From: Xanthobacteraceae bacterium | GTDB lineage: Bacteria; Pseudomonadota; Alphaproteobacteria; Rhizobiales; Xanthobacteraceae | Assembly (NCBI GenBank): GCA_022841625.1 | Contig: JALHRD010000023.1 | Location: 1-64,000 of the forward strand | DNA: 64,000 nucleotides | Direction of reading: 5' to 3' | Shown: one piece after another, positions 1 to 7,781 of the stretch | Position numbering within the stretch: the first letter of the stretch is position 1 | Layout: the number at the start of each line of letters is the position of its first letter | Notes under the pieces: model-generated | Database searches by the model: none | Seen by the model: the letters and a program-made list of their open reading frames with translations, nothing else | Told to the model about the DNA's origin: nothing | Program-made: the position numbers and the translations under genes

Positions 1-123
1 ATGCGAATGTCAAATCCAAAACTCCACTAGCAGCTTATACTTGCTAGTGGTCCTTTGATTCTAACATTCGCAAAATCGCCCGCGGAAATGGGATGCGAAT
101 GTTAGAATCGGACCACTAGTGGT
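1..123. repeat. Nested palindromic intergenic repeat
   Basis: Three related copies of one motif lie here in alternating orientation. The arm at 44-72 is the inverse complement of 94-119; the core GATTCTAACATTCGCA (57-72) matches TGCGAATGTTAGAATC (94-109) exactly. A degenerate forward copy occupies 1-32. CCACTAGCA (24-32) pairs with TGCTAGTGG (42-50), and CCACTAGTGG (114-123) is itself a palindrome. No coding potential was seen. It looks like a dispersed palindromic element, possibly continuing left of the window. Confidence 0.75.
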
Positions 124-217
124 TGCGTTGGCTTTCTTAACCATAGCGCGAGCGCCCGGCCAGGGGCGGCGGCCGTCCGGCAAATTTCGTTAACAAACTC
201 CCCGCAATGTCGGCGGC

Positions 218-1321
218 ATGGCGCGTTGTGTGCGTAAATGTCTCGCCGGCCTGGTCGTTGTCGTCGGTCTCGGCGCGCTGGCGGCATGCACCGGCGGGCG
301 GTTTTTTGGCGAGCGCGAACCCTGGCGCAAGGAAGCCGAGGCGCGTTGTCTGGGCGCAGGCGAAGTGCGTGAAGGCCCGGGCGTCGTGCGCATCAGCCCG
401 ATCAACGGACCCGGCATGTGCGGCGCCGATTATCCGTTCCGGGTGTCTTCGCTGGGTGTGGCCGGTGCGCTCGGTTTCGATCAGGCGCTACGGCCACCGG
501 GCGCCATCCCGAATGCCAATATGAGCCGCGCCCCGCCCCGCTGGCCGATTGCCGAAGCGGACGGGCCGCCAGGGGGAGGACGACCGATTGAGACCCGGCC
601 CTTGCCGCCGCCATCGTCCAATTCGACGCCTGAGATTCATGATTTCCGCCGGCCGCATGGCGGCGCGCCACTCGGTCGCGCGCCACGCGCGCTGACGGCC
701 ACAACCGTCACAGTGACGCCGCACGCGACGCTCGCTTGTCCGTTAGTGTCGGCGCTCGACCAATGGGTCGCGACCGCGGTGCAGCCGTCGGCGATGCGCT
801 GGTTCGGGCAACCGGTGATCGAGATCAAGCAGATCTCCGCTTATTCCTGCCGCGGCATGAACGGTAATCCCAATGCGCGCATCTCCGAACACGCGTTCGG
901 CAATGCGCTCGACATCGCCGCTTTCATGCTCGGCGATGGCCGGCGCATTACGGTCAAAGATGGCTGGCGCGGCCCGCCGGAGGAGCAGGGCTTTTTGCGC
1001 GACGTGCATGGCGCGGCCTGCGATCGTTTCACGACCGTATTGGGGCCGGGCTCAGACGCGTTTCATTACGATCATTTCCATTTCGATCTGATGCGGCGCG
1101 CTAGCGGCTACCGGGTGTGCAATCCGCAGGCGGTGCCCGGCGAACAAGTGGCGGCGCGGGTGCGCCGGCAATATTCCAATGCAAGCCACGTCCGCGATCC
1201 GATCGTGACCGGCACGGTGGCGCCGCGCCGCGCGAACACGCCGGCTGGCGGCCTGGCCGCGAAAGACAAAGTCGGCCATCAATTGCCGTTCGCCATCCCC
1301 GGCGAAGACGGCGCCGATTAA
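218..1321 (+). CDS. Extensin-like C-terminal domain lipoprotein
   Basis: Predicted envelope lipoprotein of 367 aa. The N-terminus has a short basic stretch, a hydrophobic helix and a lipobox LAAC with the lipidated Cys at residue 24. A Pro-rich low-complexity linker follows. The C-terminal half is an extensin-like domain, built on a fold related to M15 D-Ala-D-Ala carboxypeptidases: the YSCRGMN block, the zinc-type signature SEHAFGNALDIAAF and the second histidine block FHYDHFHFDLM are all present. A role in peptidoglycan metabolism is plausible from the fold but is inference. The gene is monocistronic, and the upstream region carries the palindromic repeat. Confidence 0.85.
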   Translation: MARCVRKCLAGLVVVVGLGALAACTGGRFFGEREPWRKEAEARCLGAGEVREGPGVVRISPINGPGMCGADYPFRVSSLGVAGALGFDQALRPPGAIPNANMSRAPPRWPIAEADGPPGGGRPIETRPLPPPSSNSTPEIHDFRRPHGGAPLGRAPRALTATTVTVTPHATLACPLVSALDQWVATAVQPSAMRWFGQPVIEIKQISAYSCRGMNGNPNARISEHAFGNALDIAAFMLGDGRRITVKDGWRGPPEEQGFLRDVHGAACDRFTTVLGPGSDAFHYDHFHFDLMRRASGYRVCNPQAVPGEQVAARVRRQYSNASHVRDPIVTGTVAPRRANTPAGGLAAKDKVGHQLPFAIPGEDGAD

Positions 1322-1461
1322 GGCCGCTTGGCGCATCTGCAAGGTATCCGTCCGGTCCGGTGGACGGCCGGTTGGCGTCCAAGGCGGTTAACCGCGCCTG
1401 AACCTTTTTGCGGCCGGCGACGACCAACAATTACCGAGACCCACGGGATAGGGGACAGACA

Positions 1462-1731
1462 ATGACCGCCATCATCCGCGTCGCCGCCGCCACCCTCGCG
1501 CTCTCGATCGGCATGGCCTTCGGTCCCGGCGCGGCCGCTTCGCCCGCCCAATGCAAACACAGCGCTTCGGAATATGCCCAGGTTATCAGGCACTTCGAGA
1601 GCGAATCCGCGCGCGCCCGTGCAGCCGCCGAGCGCAACCCGCTGTTTGAGAGCGACGTCGCCTATTACGCCTCGGCGCTGGCCGCGGCCCGGGCCTGCAC
1701 CCGCACCGTCGGTCCGATGGCGTCGCGCTAA
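1462..1731 (+). CDS. Small secreted protein of unknown function
   Basis: This encodes 89 aa starting at an ATG preceded by AGGGGA at good spacing, which decides against an in-frame start further upstream. Residues 1 to about 27 form a Sec signal peptide ending near GAAAS. The mature part has two cysteines (CKH near its start and ACTR near its end) that could form one disulfide, and an amphipathic Ala/Glu/Arg-rich middle. I do not recognise the family; it is most likely a small periplasmic protein. It lies between the extensin-like gene and the Tim44-domain gene on the same strand. Confidence 0.65.
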   Translation: MTAIIRVAAATLALSIGMAFGPGAAASPAQCKHSASEYAQVIRHFESESARARAAAERNPLFESDVAYYASALAAARACTRTVGPMASR

Positions 1732-1897
1732 GGCGACCGAAGGACTATTTCCCGGCAAAGAGTGGCTGTGTACAGGGGGCAAGGCATATCGCCGCCCCCC
1801 TTAAATTGTCGTAAAGTGATGCCGATATAGGTGCTATACAGAGGCACTATACCGGATAGGCTCTGCACGGGCCGGCCGGGCCCCCAGGAGGACTGCA

Positions 1898-2905
1898 ATG
1901 TCTCGCACCCGATTTCGTATCTCGCTTGCAATCGGCGCAGCCGTTGCGGCGTTTGTCATGATCGCCGCCGATCTCGCCGATGCCCGTTCGCGCCAAAGCG
2001 GCGGCAGCCGCGGTACGCGCACCGATGCAGCGCCCGCAGCGACCACCACCGCGCCGACCGCGCGGCCGATGGAACGCACCATGACCCAGCCGACCAACCC
2101 GGCCGCCAATGTTGCGGCTCGTCCCGGGATGCAAAATTCGCCGGCCGCCGGCCTGATGAGCCGTCCCGGTTTCATGGGCGGCATGTTCGCCGGTCTGCTT
2201 GGCGCCGGCCTGATTGGCCTGCTGCTCGGCGGCGGCCTGACCGGCGGTCTCGGTGGGCTCGCCTCGTTCCTGGGGCTCGCGCTGCAAGTCGGCATTATCG
2301 CGCTGATCGGCTGGCTGTTGTTCAGCTGGTGGCAGCGCCGCAACCAGCCCGCACCCGCAACCGCAATGGGCCCGTCAATGCGCGACCTGCCGTCGTCGCG
2401 GCCGCAGTCCTATCAATTCGGCGGTCTCGGTGGCGGTCTCGGCGCAGGTGCCGGCAGTGGTCTCGGCGGCTATGGCGCGGCGCAAGCGCGGCCGTCCAAT
2501 CCGGACGAGATCGGCACCACGCCGGCCGACTTCGAGACTTTCGAGCGATTGCTTGGTGAGGTGCAGACCGCCTATGGCGCCGAGGATCTCGCCAAATTGC
2601 GCAATCTGGTGACGCCGGAAATGCTGTCCTATTACATGGAAGAGTTCAACGCCAATGCCAGCCGCGGCGTCGTCAATCGCATCAGCGACGTCAAGCTGTT
2701 GCAAGGCGATCCGGCGGAAGCCTGGCGCGAGGGCGACACCGAATACTGCACGGTCGCGGTGCGCTATTCGCTCAAGGATGAAACCGTCGACCGCGCCAGC
2801 GGCCGCGTGATCGAAGGCGGCGCCGACGAAGCGGTGGAGATCTGGACCTTCATGCGCGCGCGCGGCGGCAATTGGATCGTCTCGGCGGTGCAACAGACCG
2901 ACTGA
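1898..2905 (+). CDS. Tim44-like domain membrane protein
   Basis: This 335 aa protein has a signal or anchor helix (about residues 8-28), a Ser/Thr/Pro/Ala-rich low-complexity segment, a very Gly/Leu-rich double membrane segment (about 90-148, ending FSWWQRR), a second Gly-rich linker, and a C-terminal Tim44-like (NTF2-fold) domain from about residue 210 (FETFERLLGEVQTAY to the end). Bacterial proteins of this layout are membrane anchored; their partners are poorly known, and the mitochondrial import role of Tim44 should not be transferred. AGGAGG stands just upstream of the ATG, which supports the start. Confidence 0.85.
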   Translation: MSRTRFRISLAIGAAVAAFVMIAADLADARSRQSGGSRGTRTDAAPAATTTAPTARPMERTMTQPTNPAANVAARPGMQNSPAAGLMSRPGFMGGMFAGLLGAGLIGLLLGGGLTGGLGGLASFLGLALQVGIIALIGWLLFSWWQRRNQPAPATAMGPSMRDLPSSRPQSYQFGGLGGGLGAGAGSGLGGYGAAQARPSNPDEIGTTPADFETFERLLGEVQTAYGAEDLAKLRNLVTPEMLSYYMEEFNANASRGVVNRISDVKLLQGDPAEAWREGDTEYCTVAVRYSLKDETVDRASGRVIEGGADEAVEIWTFMRARGGNWIVSAVQQTD

Positions 2906-2994
2906 CGCGGTACGATCGCAAGTAACTGCGATGCAATGGCCGGGGCGCAAGCTCCGGCCATTTCGTTTGGGTTGTCCATCCGTAAAAACAGGCG

Positions 2995-3025
2995 AGGGCC
3001 CGACGGGTTTTTCCCGCCGGGCCCT
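2995..3025 (-). terminator. Rho-independent terminator of rnpB
   Basis: A 13-bp GC-rich stem with one mismatch encloses a five-base loop. Read on the minus strand it is followed within a few bases by a short run of T (complement of 2984-2988). It begins just beyond the 3' end of the RNase P RNA and probably also limits readthrough towards the Tim44 gene. Confidence 0.8.
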
Positions 3026-3320
3026 CATATCTATCAGCCGACCTATAAGCCGGGTTTTGTAGGGCGCGGTATTGCATAAGACGCGCGTGAACGCGCTTTT
3101 GCTCGCCGCGCGTGACGGCCATTCCTCTGGGACGCCGGTTGCCCGGCGCCTCTAGCAACCTACCCGGACGGCCGGACCCGGATATCGATCCCGAAACTTG
3201 CGTTTCGTGCCGTCCCTATTCGGTCTTGCTCCCGGTGGGGTTTGCCCTGCCGCCGACGTTGCCGCCGGCGCGGTGCGCTCTTACCGCACCTTTTCACCCT
3301 TACCGCCCCCTCCCTTTATC

Positions 3321-3342
3321 CCTCCCCCGCAAGCGGCGGAGG
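3321..3342. repeat. GC-rich hairpin insert in rnpB variable arm
   Basis: An imperfect palindrome of the form CCTCC-C-CCG / CGG-C-GGAGG with a CAAG loop sits between the conserved ACAAACCGCCG and GGCGGTAAGGG blocks of rnpB. Surrounding purine/pyrimidine-rich bases (about 3305-3352) extend it. It resembles short intergenic palindromes and probably forms an extended variable helix. Confidence 0.6.
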
Positions 3343-3393
3343 GTGGGGTGGGGTCGGCGGTTTGTTCTCTGTGGCACTGTCCCTGAGCCGGCT

Positions 3394-3409
3394 CCCCGCT
3401 TGCGCGGGG
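3394..3409. repeat. Second hairpin insert in rnpB
   Basis: CCCCGC-TTGC-GCGGGG is a perfect 6-bp stem with a four-base loop. It lies between the conserved GTCCGGCGGG and CAGGGACAGTGCCACAGA blocks of rnpB and shares the CCGC/GCTTGC core with the other insert, hinting at a common origin. Confidence 0.6.
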
Positions 3410-3517
3410 ACAAGCCCGCCGGACGTTATCCGGCACCGTACATCCATGGAGCCCGGACTTTCCTCCCCGGCCACCTTTCGGCATTGGCGCGGAGCGGCCG
3501 TCCGGCCGACTGACCCG

Positions 3518-3549
3518 ATAGGAATGGGGGTGCGGCGGGCCAGCGTCAA
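3518..3549 (-). promoter_or_regulatory. Probable sigma-70-type promoter of rnpB
   Basis: On the minus strand TTGACG (complement of 3544-3549) lies 30-35 bases before the inferred 5' end of rnpB, and TTCCTATC (around 3518-3525) sits in the -10 position. The spacer is 18-20 bases depending on the -10 frame chosen. The -35 match is good, the -10 match is weak. Confidence 0.45.
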
Positions 3550-3594
3550 GGGCGGGGTGCCGGAAGGGTAAACCGGGGGTGTGGTTGCGGTCGC

Positions 3595-3894
3595 TCAGCC
3601 GTTCTCAAACAGCCAGGTTTCGTAGTCCTGCGCGCCATGCAGAACGTGGAGGATTTCAACACAGTCCTTCCTGACACGGTAGAAAATCAGGTAGTCACCA
3701 TGAACGCGGCGGCGGATGTTGCCGTTTTTCCGATGCGGAACCACCGGGAAAGCGCGCGGCATTGAGCCGAGTTCGGCGCACTTTTGCTCCAGTTCCTGAA
3801 CGAAGGTCTCTGCCCGCGCCGGGCTGTGCTGTTTGATGAAACGGCCAATCGCGATCAGGTCGGCTATCGCCGTCTGCGCGACAATGACCTTCAT
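3595..3894 (-). CDS. parE: RelE/ParE-family toxin
   Basis: This 99 aa protein has the compact alpha-alpha-beta-beta-beta architecture of ParE. It starts with MKVIVAQTAIADL, has a helix pair with FIKQHSPARAETFVQEL and a basic central strand region (HRKNGNIRRRVHGDYLIFYRV), and ends with the typical VEILHVLHGAQDYE block. ParE toxins usually poison DNA gyrase, but RelE-like ribonuclease activity cannot be excluded from sequence. Its start overlaps the antitoxin stop by four bases (ATGA), the usual coupled arrangement in which the antitoxin is translated first. Confidence 0.88.
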   Translation of the reverse strand: MKVIVAQTAIADLIAIGRFIKQHSPARAETFVQELEQKCAELGSMPRAFPVVPHRKNGNIRRRVHGDYLIFYRVRKDCVEILHVLHGAQDYETWLFENG

Positions 3895-4178
3895 CGACGC
3901 TTGCTCTTGCCCTTGAGGCCGATGCCCTTGAGGCTGAGATTGCTCCGGACGTGGGCGAACGCTTGCGCTGCCGGCATCGACCGTCCGGCACCGATGTCGG
4001 CAATACCGCGGTCCAGCGCCGCGTCGAGCTCATCGAGCTTCTGGCGCTTGTAGCGTTCGCGCAGGGCTTCGCGGATCACCTCGCTGCTCGAAGCGTAGGT
4101 GCCACGCTCAACTTCGTCGCGCACCAGCTTCTCAAGGGCTGGCGTCAGGGTGATACTCATTTGTCCAGCAGGCTTCAT
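3891..4178 (-). CDS. parD: ParD-type (CopG/RHH) antitoxin
   Basis: Antitoxin of 95 aa. The start at MKPAGQMSITL is chosen because GAGG precedes it at good spacing; in-frame extension further upstream would read through the AT-rich promoter. Residues about 7-50 form a ribbon-helix-helix: the beta strand SITLTPALEKLVRDEV and helices containing YASSSEVIREALRERY. The C-terminal tail, rich in Lys and Arg, would wrap the toxin. ParD proteins repress their own operon through the RHH domain. The pair stands alone between rnpB and the ligase gene. Confidence 0.88.
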   Translation of the reverse strand: MKPAGQMSITLTPALEKLVRDEVERGTYASSSEVIREALRERYKRQKLDELDAALDRGIADIGAGRSMPAAQAFAHVRSNLSLKGIGLKGKSKRR

Positions 4179-4189
4179 GACGACCTCGA

Positions 4190-4215
4190 ATATCAGATTA
4201 TAATATATTACACTA
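4190..4215 (-). promoter_or_regulatory. AT-rich promoter/operator of parDE
   Basis: An isolated AT-rich stretch in otherwise GC-rich DNA contains the perfect palindrome TAATATATTA (4201-4210) overlapping TATAAT-like sequences. It lies 12-37 bases upstream of the antitoxin start and about 20 bases from the divergent ligase start. It fits a promoter and RHH operator, possibly shared by both genes. Confidence 0.5.
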
Positions 4216-4228
4216 TTTCTTAGCACCC

Positions 4229-5755
4229 ATGAAGGGCCTTGAGTTTCAAAAAGCCATGACACCTGCATCCTTCATCGAACAACACGAACTGTGGACCGAC
4301 GACCAGAAGCGGCGGGCGGCCGAGCTCAAGCTGTTTCTGGATAGGACCAAGCTGCAATTCGTGCGCATTGCCTGGGCCGACCCGCATGGCGCGTCGCGTG
4401 CCAAGGCGGTGACGGTGCCGGCGTTCCTGGCGGCGCTCGAGGCCGGCTACAACATCAACGTCGCGACCACGACGCTCGATTCCGCCAATGCCCGCACCTT
4501 CGCCTCGTTCACCCGCGGCGGCGGCATGGGCCTGCCGGAGATGACCGGCTCGCCGAACCTGACCATCGTGCCGGATCCCATGACCTTTCGCGTGCTGCCC
4601 TGGGCGGAAGCGCCCGGCGGCGGCGTCGGTTGGATCTTGGCCGACGAATATTTCAATAGCGGCGTGCCGTTTCACTTCTCGCCGCGGCACCTGCTGCGCC
4701 AGCAATTGCGCCGTCTCAACGAGCGCGGCTGGAACCTGGTCATCGGCCTTGAGGTCGAATGGTATCTTGCGCGCGTGGTGCAGGACGAGCTTGGCGACGA
4801 CAATATCGGCGCGCCCGGGCTGCGCGGTGTGCCGGTCAAGACCGCGCCGATCGAGCCCGGCTATTCCTACCATTCCGAATCCAACATGGACCTGATGCAG
4901 CCGGTTCTGGCGGCGCTGGCGCAAGCGTTCGAAAAAATCAATCTGCCGTTACGCTCGGTCGAGAACGAGTGGGGGCCAGGGCAGGTGGAATGCACCTTCG
5001 CGGCGCGCGACGCGCTCGAAGCCGCCGACAACATGGTGCTGTTTCGCACCGCCACCAAGCAGATCGTGCGGCGCATGGGTTGCTTTGCCACATTCATGTG
5101 CCGGCTGGGGCTCAAGAGTCATTATTCAAGCGGCTGGCATCTGCACCAATCACTGACCGACGCCAAGCACGCCAACCTGCTCATGCCGTCGCGCGACGGC
5201 GAGGGCCTGTCGCCGCTCGGGTTGAATTATCTCGGCGGCTTGCTCAAGCATGCGGTGCCGGCGACGGTGTTCGCGACGCCGACGGTCAACGGCTTTCGGC
5301 GCTTTCGTCCGAACTCGCTGGCGCCCGATCGCGCCGGCTGGGGTTACGATCACCGCGGCGCGATGCTGCGCGTGCTCGGCGCGCCCGGCGATTCGGCGAG
5401 CCGGATCGAAAACCGCAGCGGCGAGCCCTCGGCCAATCCCTATCTGTTCATCGCCTCGCAGATCGCCGCCGGTCTCGACGGCATCGACAACAAGGTCAAT
5501 CCCGGCCCGCGCGATGACGAGCCCTATGCCGCCGACCGACCGCTGCTGCCGAAAGGTCTCGCCGCCGCGCTCGATGCGCTCGAACGGTCGCCGCTGTTCC
5601 GCAAGGAATTCGGCGAAGTATTTGTCGATTATTATCTCAAGCTCAAGCGCAACGAGGCCGGCCGCTTCCAGCGTTGGATCGAAGCCGGCGGCGTGCAGCC
5701 GCCCGACGACGGCACCACCGATTGGGAGCAGCGGGAGTATTACGATTTCTTCTAG
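4229..5755 (+). CDS. Glutamine-synthetase-like ligase (GlnA family)
   Basis: This 508 aa protein carries both GS domains. The beta-grasp N-terminal domain contains FVRIAWADPHGASRAK. Catalytic-domain marks include the metal/glutamate block GLEVEWYLAR (about 172-181), GWHLHQSL for nucleotide binding, a late block RPNSLAPDRAGWGYDHRGAM where classical GS has an NRSA-type motif, and the flap region RIENRSGEPSANPYLFIASQIAAGLDG. Divergence from housekeeping GS and the neighbouring dioxygenase suggest gamma-glutamylation of another amine, as TdnQ/AtdA1 do with aniline; substrate is inference. No clear ribosome site precedes 4229; an internal ATG at 4256 is an alternative start. Confidence 0.8.
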   Translation: MKGLEFQKAMTPASFIEQHELWTDDQKRRAAELKLFLDRTKLQFVRIAWADPHGASRAKAVTVPAFLAALEAGYNINVATTTLDSANARTFASFTRGGGMGLPEMTGSPNLTIVPDPMTFRVLPWAEAPGGGVGWILADEYFNSGVPFHFSPRHLLRQQLRRLNERGWNLVIGLEVEWYLARVVQDELGDDNIGAPGLRGVPVKTAPIEPGYSYHSESNMDLMQPVLAALAQAFEKINLPLRSVENEWGPGQVECTFAARDALEAADNMVLFRTATKQIVRRMGCFATFMCRLGLKSHYSSGWHLHQSLTDAKHANLLMPSRDGEGLSPLGLNYLGGLLKHAVPATVFATPTVNGFRRFRPNSLAPDRAGWGYDHRGAMLRVLGAPGDSASRIENRSGEPSANPYLFIASQIAAGLDGIDNKVNPGPRDDEPYAADRPLLPKGLAAALDALERSPLFRKEFGEVFVDYYLKLKRNEAGRFQRWIEAGGVQPPDDGTTDWEQREYYDFF

Positions 5756-6015
5756 CGGCGTTTTTCCTGCATCGCCCGCGCGAATTTTGGGGACAGCGCG
5801 CAACATGCGCGCGAGCCCGATCGCGCGGGGATTTCCGGTCGGTTGAAGACACACAGAGCGCGGCGTTGTCCACCGCGTTGGGTCCAGCTATCCACATCGC
5901 TCATTACCCCGACATATTGTCGTGCGACAGTTGTCCCGCCGGCGGTTCTGGCGTGCGAAGTCACTCCGACCGCGCCCGGGTTTCGCGGCCCTTGGCCGAT
6001 GTGTTGCAAAACTCG

Positions 6016-6115
6016 GTAAGAGTGTAAGATAAATCGCCTAAGTCTATGGTCTAGTTCATGAATATCGAACTTTCGCGATCTTACAGTACGGTTTTTCTAG
6101 GTGTAAGATTGTAAG
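6016..6115 (+). promoter_or_regulatory. Direct-repeat operator candidates upstream of the dioxygenase
   Basis: The 457-base gap 5756-6212 has no gene. Within it GTAAGAGTGTAAG (6016-6028) and GTAAGATTGTAAG (6103-6115) are 13-bp repeats differing at one base, each made of two GTAAG units 8 bases apart. The inverse ATCTTAC lies between them (6078-6084). The pattern suggests sites for a regulator that is not encoded nearby. Confidence 0.5.
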
Positions 6116-6139
6116 TGGGCTTCGCCGATCTGCGACATG

Positions 6140-6163
6140 TTGCAAGTCACCTTGCAAGTCACC
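6140..6163 (+). repeat. Perfect 12-bp tandem repeat
   Basis: TTGCAAGTCACC occurs twice head to tail (6140-6151 and 6152-6163), 50-73 bases before the dioxygenase start codon, in the range of a promoter or 5' leader. It is a candidate binding site. Confidence 0.5.
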
Positions 6164-6212
6164 GATGGTTTTGCCCGGCCCGCCGAATATGATGGGCGCG
6201 TAGGATTTGCCG

Positions 6213-7589
6213 ATGCTCGAAAAGCTGCCCACGGCCTCAATTGGTTCGGTCAATGCGGCCGAGCGCTATGATTGGGACGCACTGGTCCAGGAGGATCGCG
6301 TTCATCGGCTAATCTATACCGATCCCGCGATTTTCGAGGCGGAACTGACCAATATCTGGGGCGCGGTCTGGGTCTATCTCGGCCATGACAGCCAAATCCC
6401 CAACAACAACGACTTCATCACGACGAAGCTCGGCCTGCGGCCGATCATTCTGATCCGCGACTCGGCCGGAAAAATCCGCGCGCTGTTCAACCGCTGCACC
6501 CATCGCGGCACCACGCTCTGCCGCAAGGAGCGCGGCAACGCGCATATGTTCACCTGCCCGTATCATGGCTGGAGCTATCTCTCGACCGGCAAGCTGCGCG
6601 CGGTGCCGTGGCCCGATGGCTATGCTTGCGACTTCAAGGACGCAAAATTCAACGTCGCGCAAGTGCCGCGCGTCGACAGCTATCGCGGCTTCATCTTCGG
6701 CACGCTCAATCCCGACGCGCCGCCGCTGATCGATTATCTCGGCGGCATCACCGGCCCGATCGACGAATGGCTCGATCGCAATCCGGGCGGCAAGGTCGAG
6801 GTGTGTGAAGCCAACCGACTCAAATACCGGGGCAACTGGAAACTTGCCTACGACAATTCCGGCGACGGCTATCACGTCGTGTTCTCGCACCGCTCGCTGT
6901 TGGAGATGGAGAACCGGCTGGCCGACGAAGCCAACAAGGGCATGTCCTATTACAAGGGCTCGCCGGATTCGAAGGCGATGTATATGCGCTATACCGGCAA
7001 CGGCCATCACTTCAAGGACAAGCGGCCGAACATCGAAAAGCGCGCCGGCGGTTTGTGGGCGGTGGAAGGGCCGGCGCCTGGCAGCGAGCACATCGAAGCC
7101 GATTTCCGCCGTCGCTTCGGTGCGCGCGCCGACGACATTCTCGATCTCGCCGGCTCCGAGCCGGTCAATATTAACGTGTTTCCGAACCTGTCGCTGTTGG
7201 GCAATCACATCCAAGTATTCGATCCGGTCTCGGTCGACGAAACCGACGTCACTTGGTTTGGGACCCGCGTGGTCGACGCCGACGGCACGCTTGGCGATGC
7301 ACTCGGCGAAATCAACGCGCTGCGCATGCGCACCCAGGAGCAGTTTCCGAATTTCGGCGAGGTCGACGATCTTGCCAATTTCGAAGAGATCCAGCGCGGC
7401 CTGGCGTGTCTTGAGGACGAGTGGGTCTACATGCACCGCGGGCTCGGCATTCCCGGCCGCATCAAGACCGACGCCAAGGGCGAGGTCACCGCGCCCGCCA
7501 CCGACGAAGCGTTCATGCGCGAATACATTCACGAATGGAAACGCCTGATGAAGGCGTCACCCAAGCTCGTGGTGCAGCGGGAGGTGTGA
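6213..7589 (+). CDS. Rieske ring-hydroxylating dioxygenase, alpha subunit
   Basis: The 458 aa catalytic subunit of a two-subunit aromatic oxygenase. The Rieske [2Fe-2S] ligands are C95-x-H97 (CTHRG) and C115-x2-H118 (CPYHGW). The mononuclear iron site is D218-x2-H221-x4-H226 (DGYHVVFSH); the third iron ligand should lie in the C-terminal DDLANFEEIQRGL region. The start is taken at ATG with TAGGA eight bases upstream. The beta subunit follows after a REP-like element. The ferredoxin and reductase components needed for turnover are not in the window. The adjacent ligase suggests an aromatic amine or its gamma-glutamyl adduct as substrate, which is unproven. Confidence 0.92.
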   Translation: MLEKLPTASIGSVNAAERYDWDALVQEDRVHRLIYTDPAIFEAELTNIWGAVWVYLGHDSQIPNNNDFITTKLGLRPIILIRDSAGKIRALFNRCTHRGTTLCRKERGNAHMFTCPYHGWSYLSTGKLRAVPWPDGYACDFKDAKFNVAQVPRVDSYRGFIFGTLNPDAPPLIDYLGGITGPIDEWLDRNPGGKVEVCEANRLKYRGNWKLAYDNSGDGYHVVFSHRSLLEMENRLADEANKGMSYYKGSPDSKAMYMRYTGNGHHFKDKRPNIEKRAGGLWAVEGPAPGSEHIEADFRRRFGARADDILDLAGSEPVNINVFPNLSLLGNHIQVFDPVSVDETDVTWFGTRVVDADGTLGDALGEINALRMRTQEQFPNFGEVDDLANFEEIQRGLACLEDEWVYMHRGLGIPGRIKTDAKGEVTAPATDEAFMREYIHEWKRLMKASPKLVVQREV

Positions 7590-7611
7590 TGTGGTTTGAA
7601 ACGATCCCAGA

Positions 7612-7756
7612 CCTTATGCTGAGGAGCGACCCACAAGCGCGTTTACGCGCGTCTTTCGACGCGCTATGGGTCGCGTCTCGAAGCATGGCCGCAAGTTCCG
7701 AGCGTGCCGCCATCCTTCGAGACGGGTGCTACGCACCCTCCTCAGAGGATGAGGGC
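7612..7756. repeat. REP-like inverted palindromic pair
   Basis: Two units in inverse orientation fill the gap between the dioxygenase subunits. Unit 1 (7612-7688) opens with a CTGAGGAGCG block and closes with CGTCTCGAAGCATGG; inside, GCGACCCA (7626-7633) pairs with TGGGTCGC (7667-7674) and GCGCG pairs with CGCGC around TTTA. Unit 2 (7711-7751) has CATCCT/AGGATG ends and the stem GGGTGC-tac-GCACCC (7724-7738). The family is recalled as common between genes in Bradyrhizobium-type genomes. It could act as an mRNA stabiliser or attenuator between the two cistrons. Confidence 0.8.
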
Positions 7757-7781
7757 GGAACAGAGAAGGCGTCATTTGAAA

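Larger units (their letters stand above)
3030..3514 (-). ncRNA. rnpB: RNase P catalytic RNA
   Basis: Bacterial type A RNase P RNA, the ribozyme that matures tRNA 5' ends. Read on the minus strand, the conserved blocks are in order: GAGGAAAGTCCGGGCTCC (about 3449-3466), GTGCCACAGA, ACAAACCGCC, GGTAAGGGTGAAA, GTGCGGTAAGAGCGCACC, AAACCCCACCGGGAGCAAGA, CGAATAGGGA and the 3' block ACAAAACCCGGCTTATAGG. Ends are set by pairing of the 5' TCAGTCGGCC with 3' GGTCGGCTGA (helix P1), so they are accurate to a few bases. At about 485 nt it is longer than the roughly 400 nt I expect for the class, because of two extra hairpins described separately. Confidence 0.96.

Noticed and set aside
3112-3571. Several overlapping open frames of 60-130 codons on both strands
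   Set aside because: They lie across the RNase P RNA gene; conserved rnpB blocks explain the sequence and no frame has a credible start or family.
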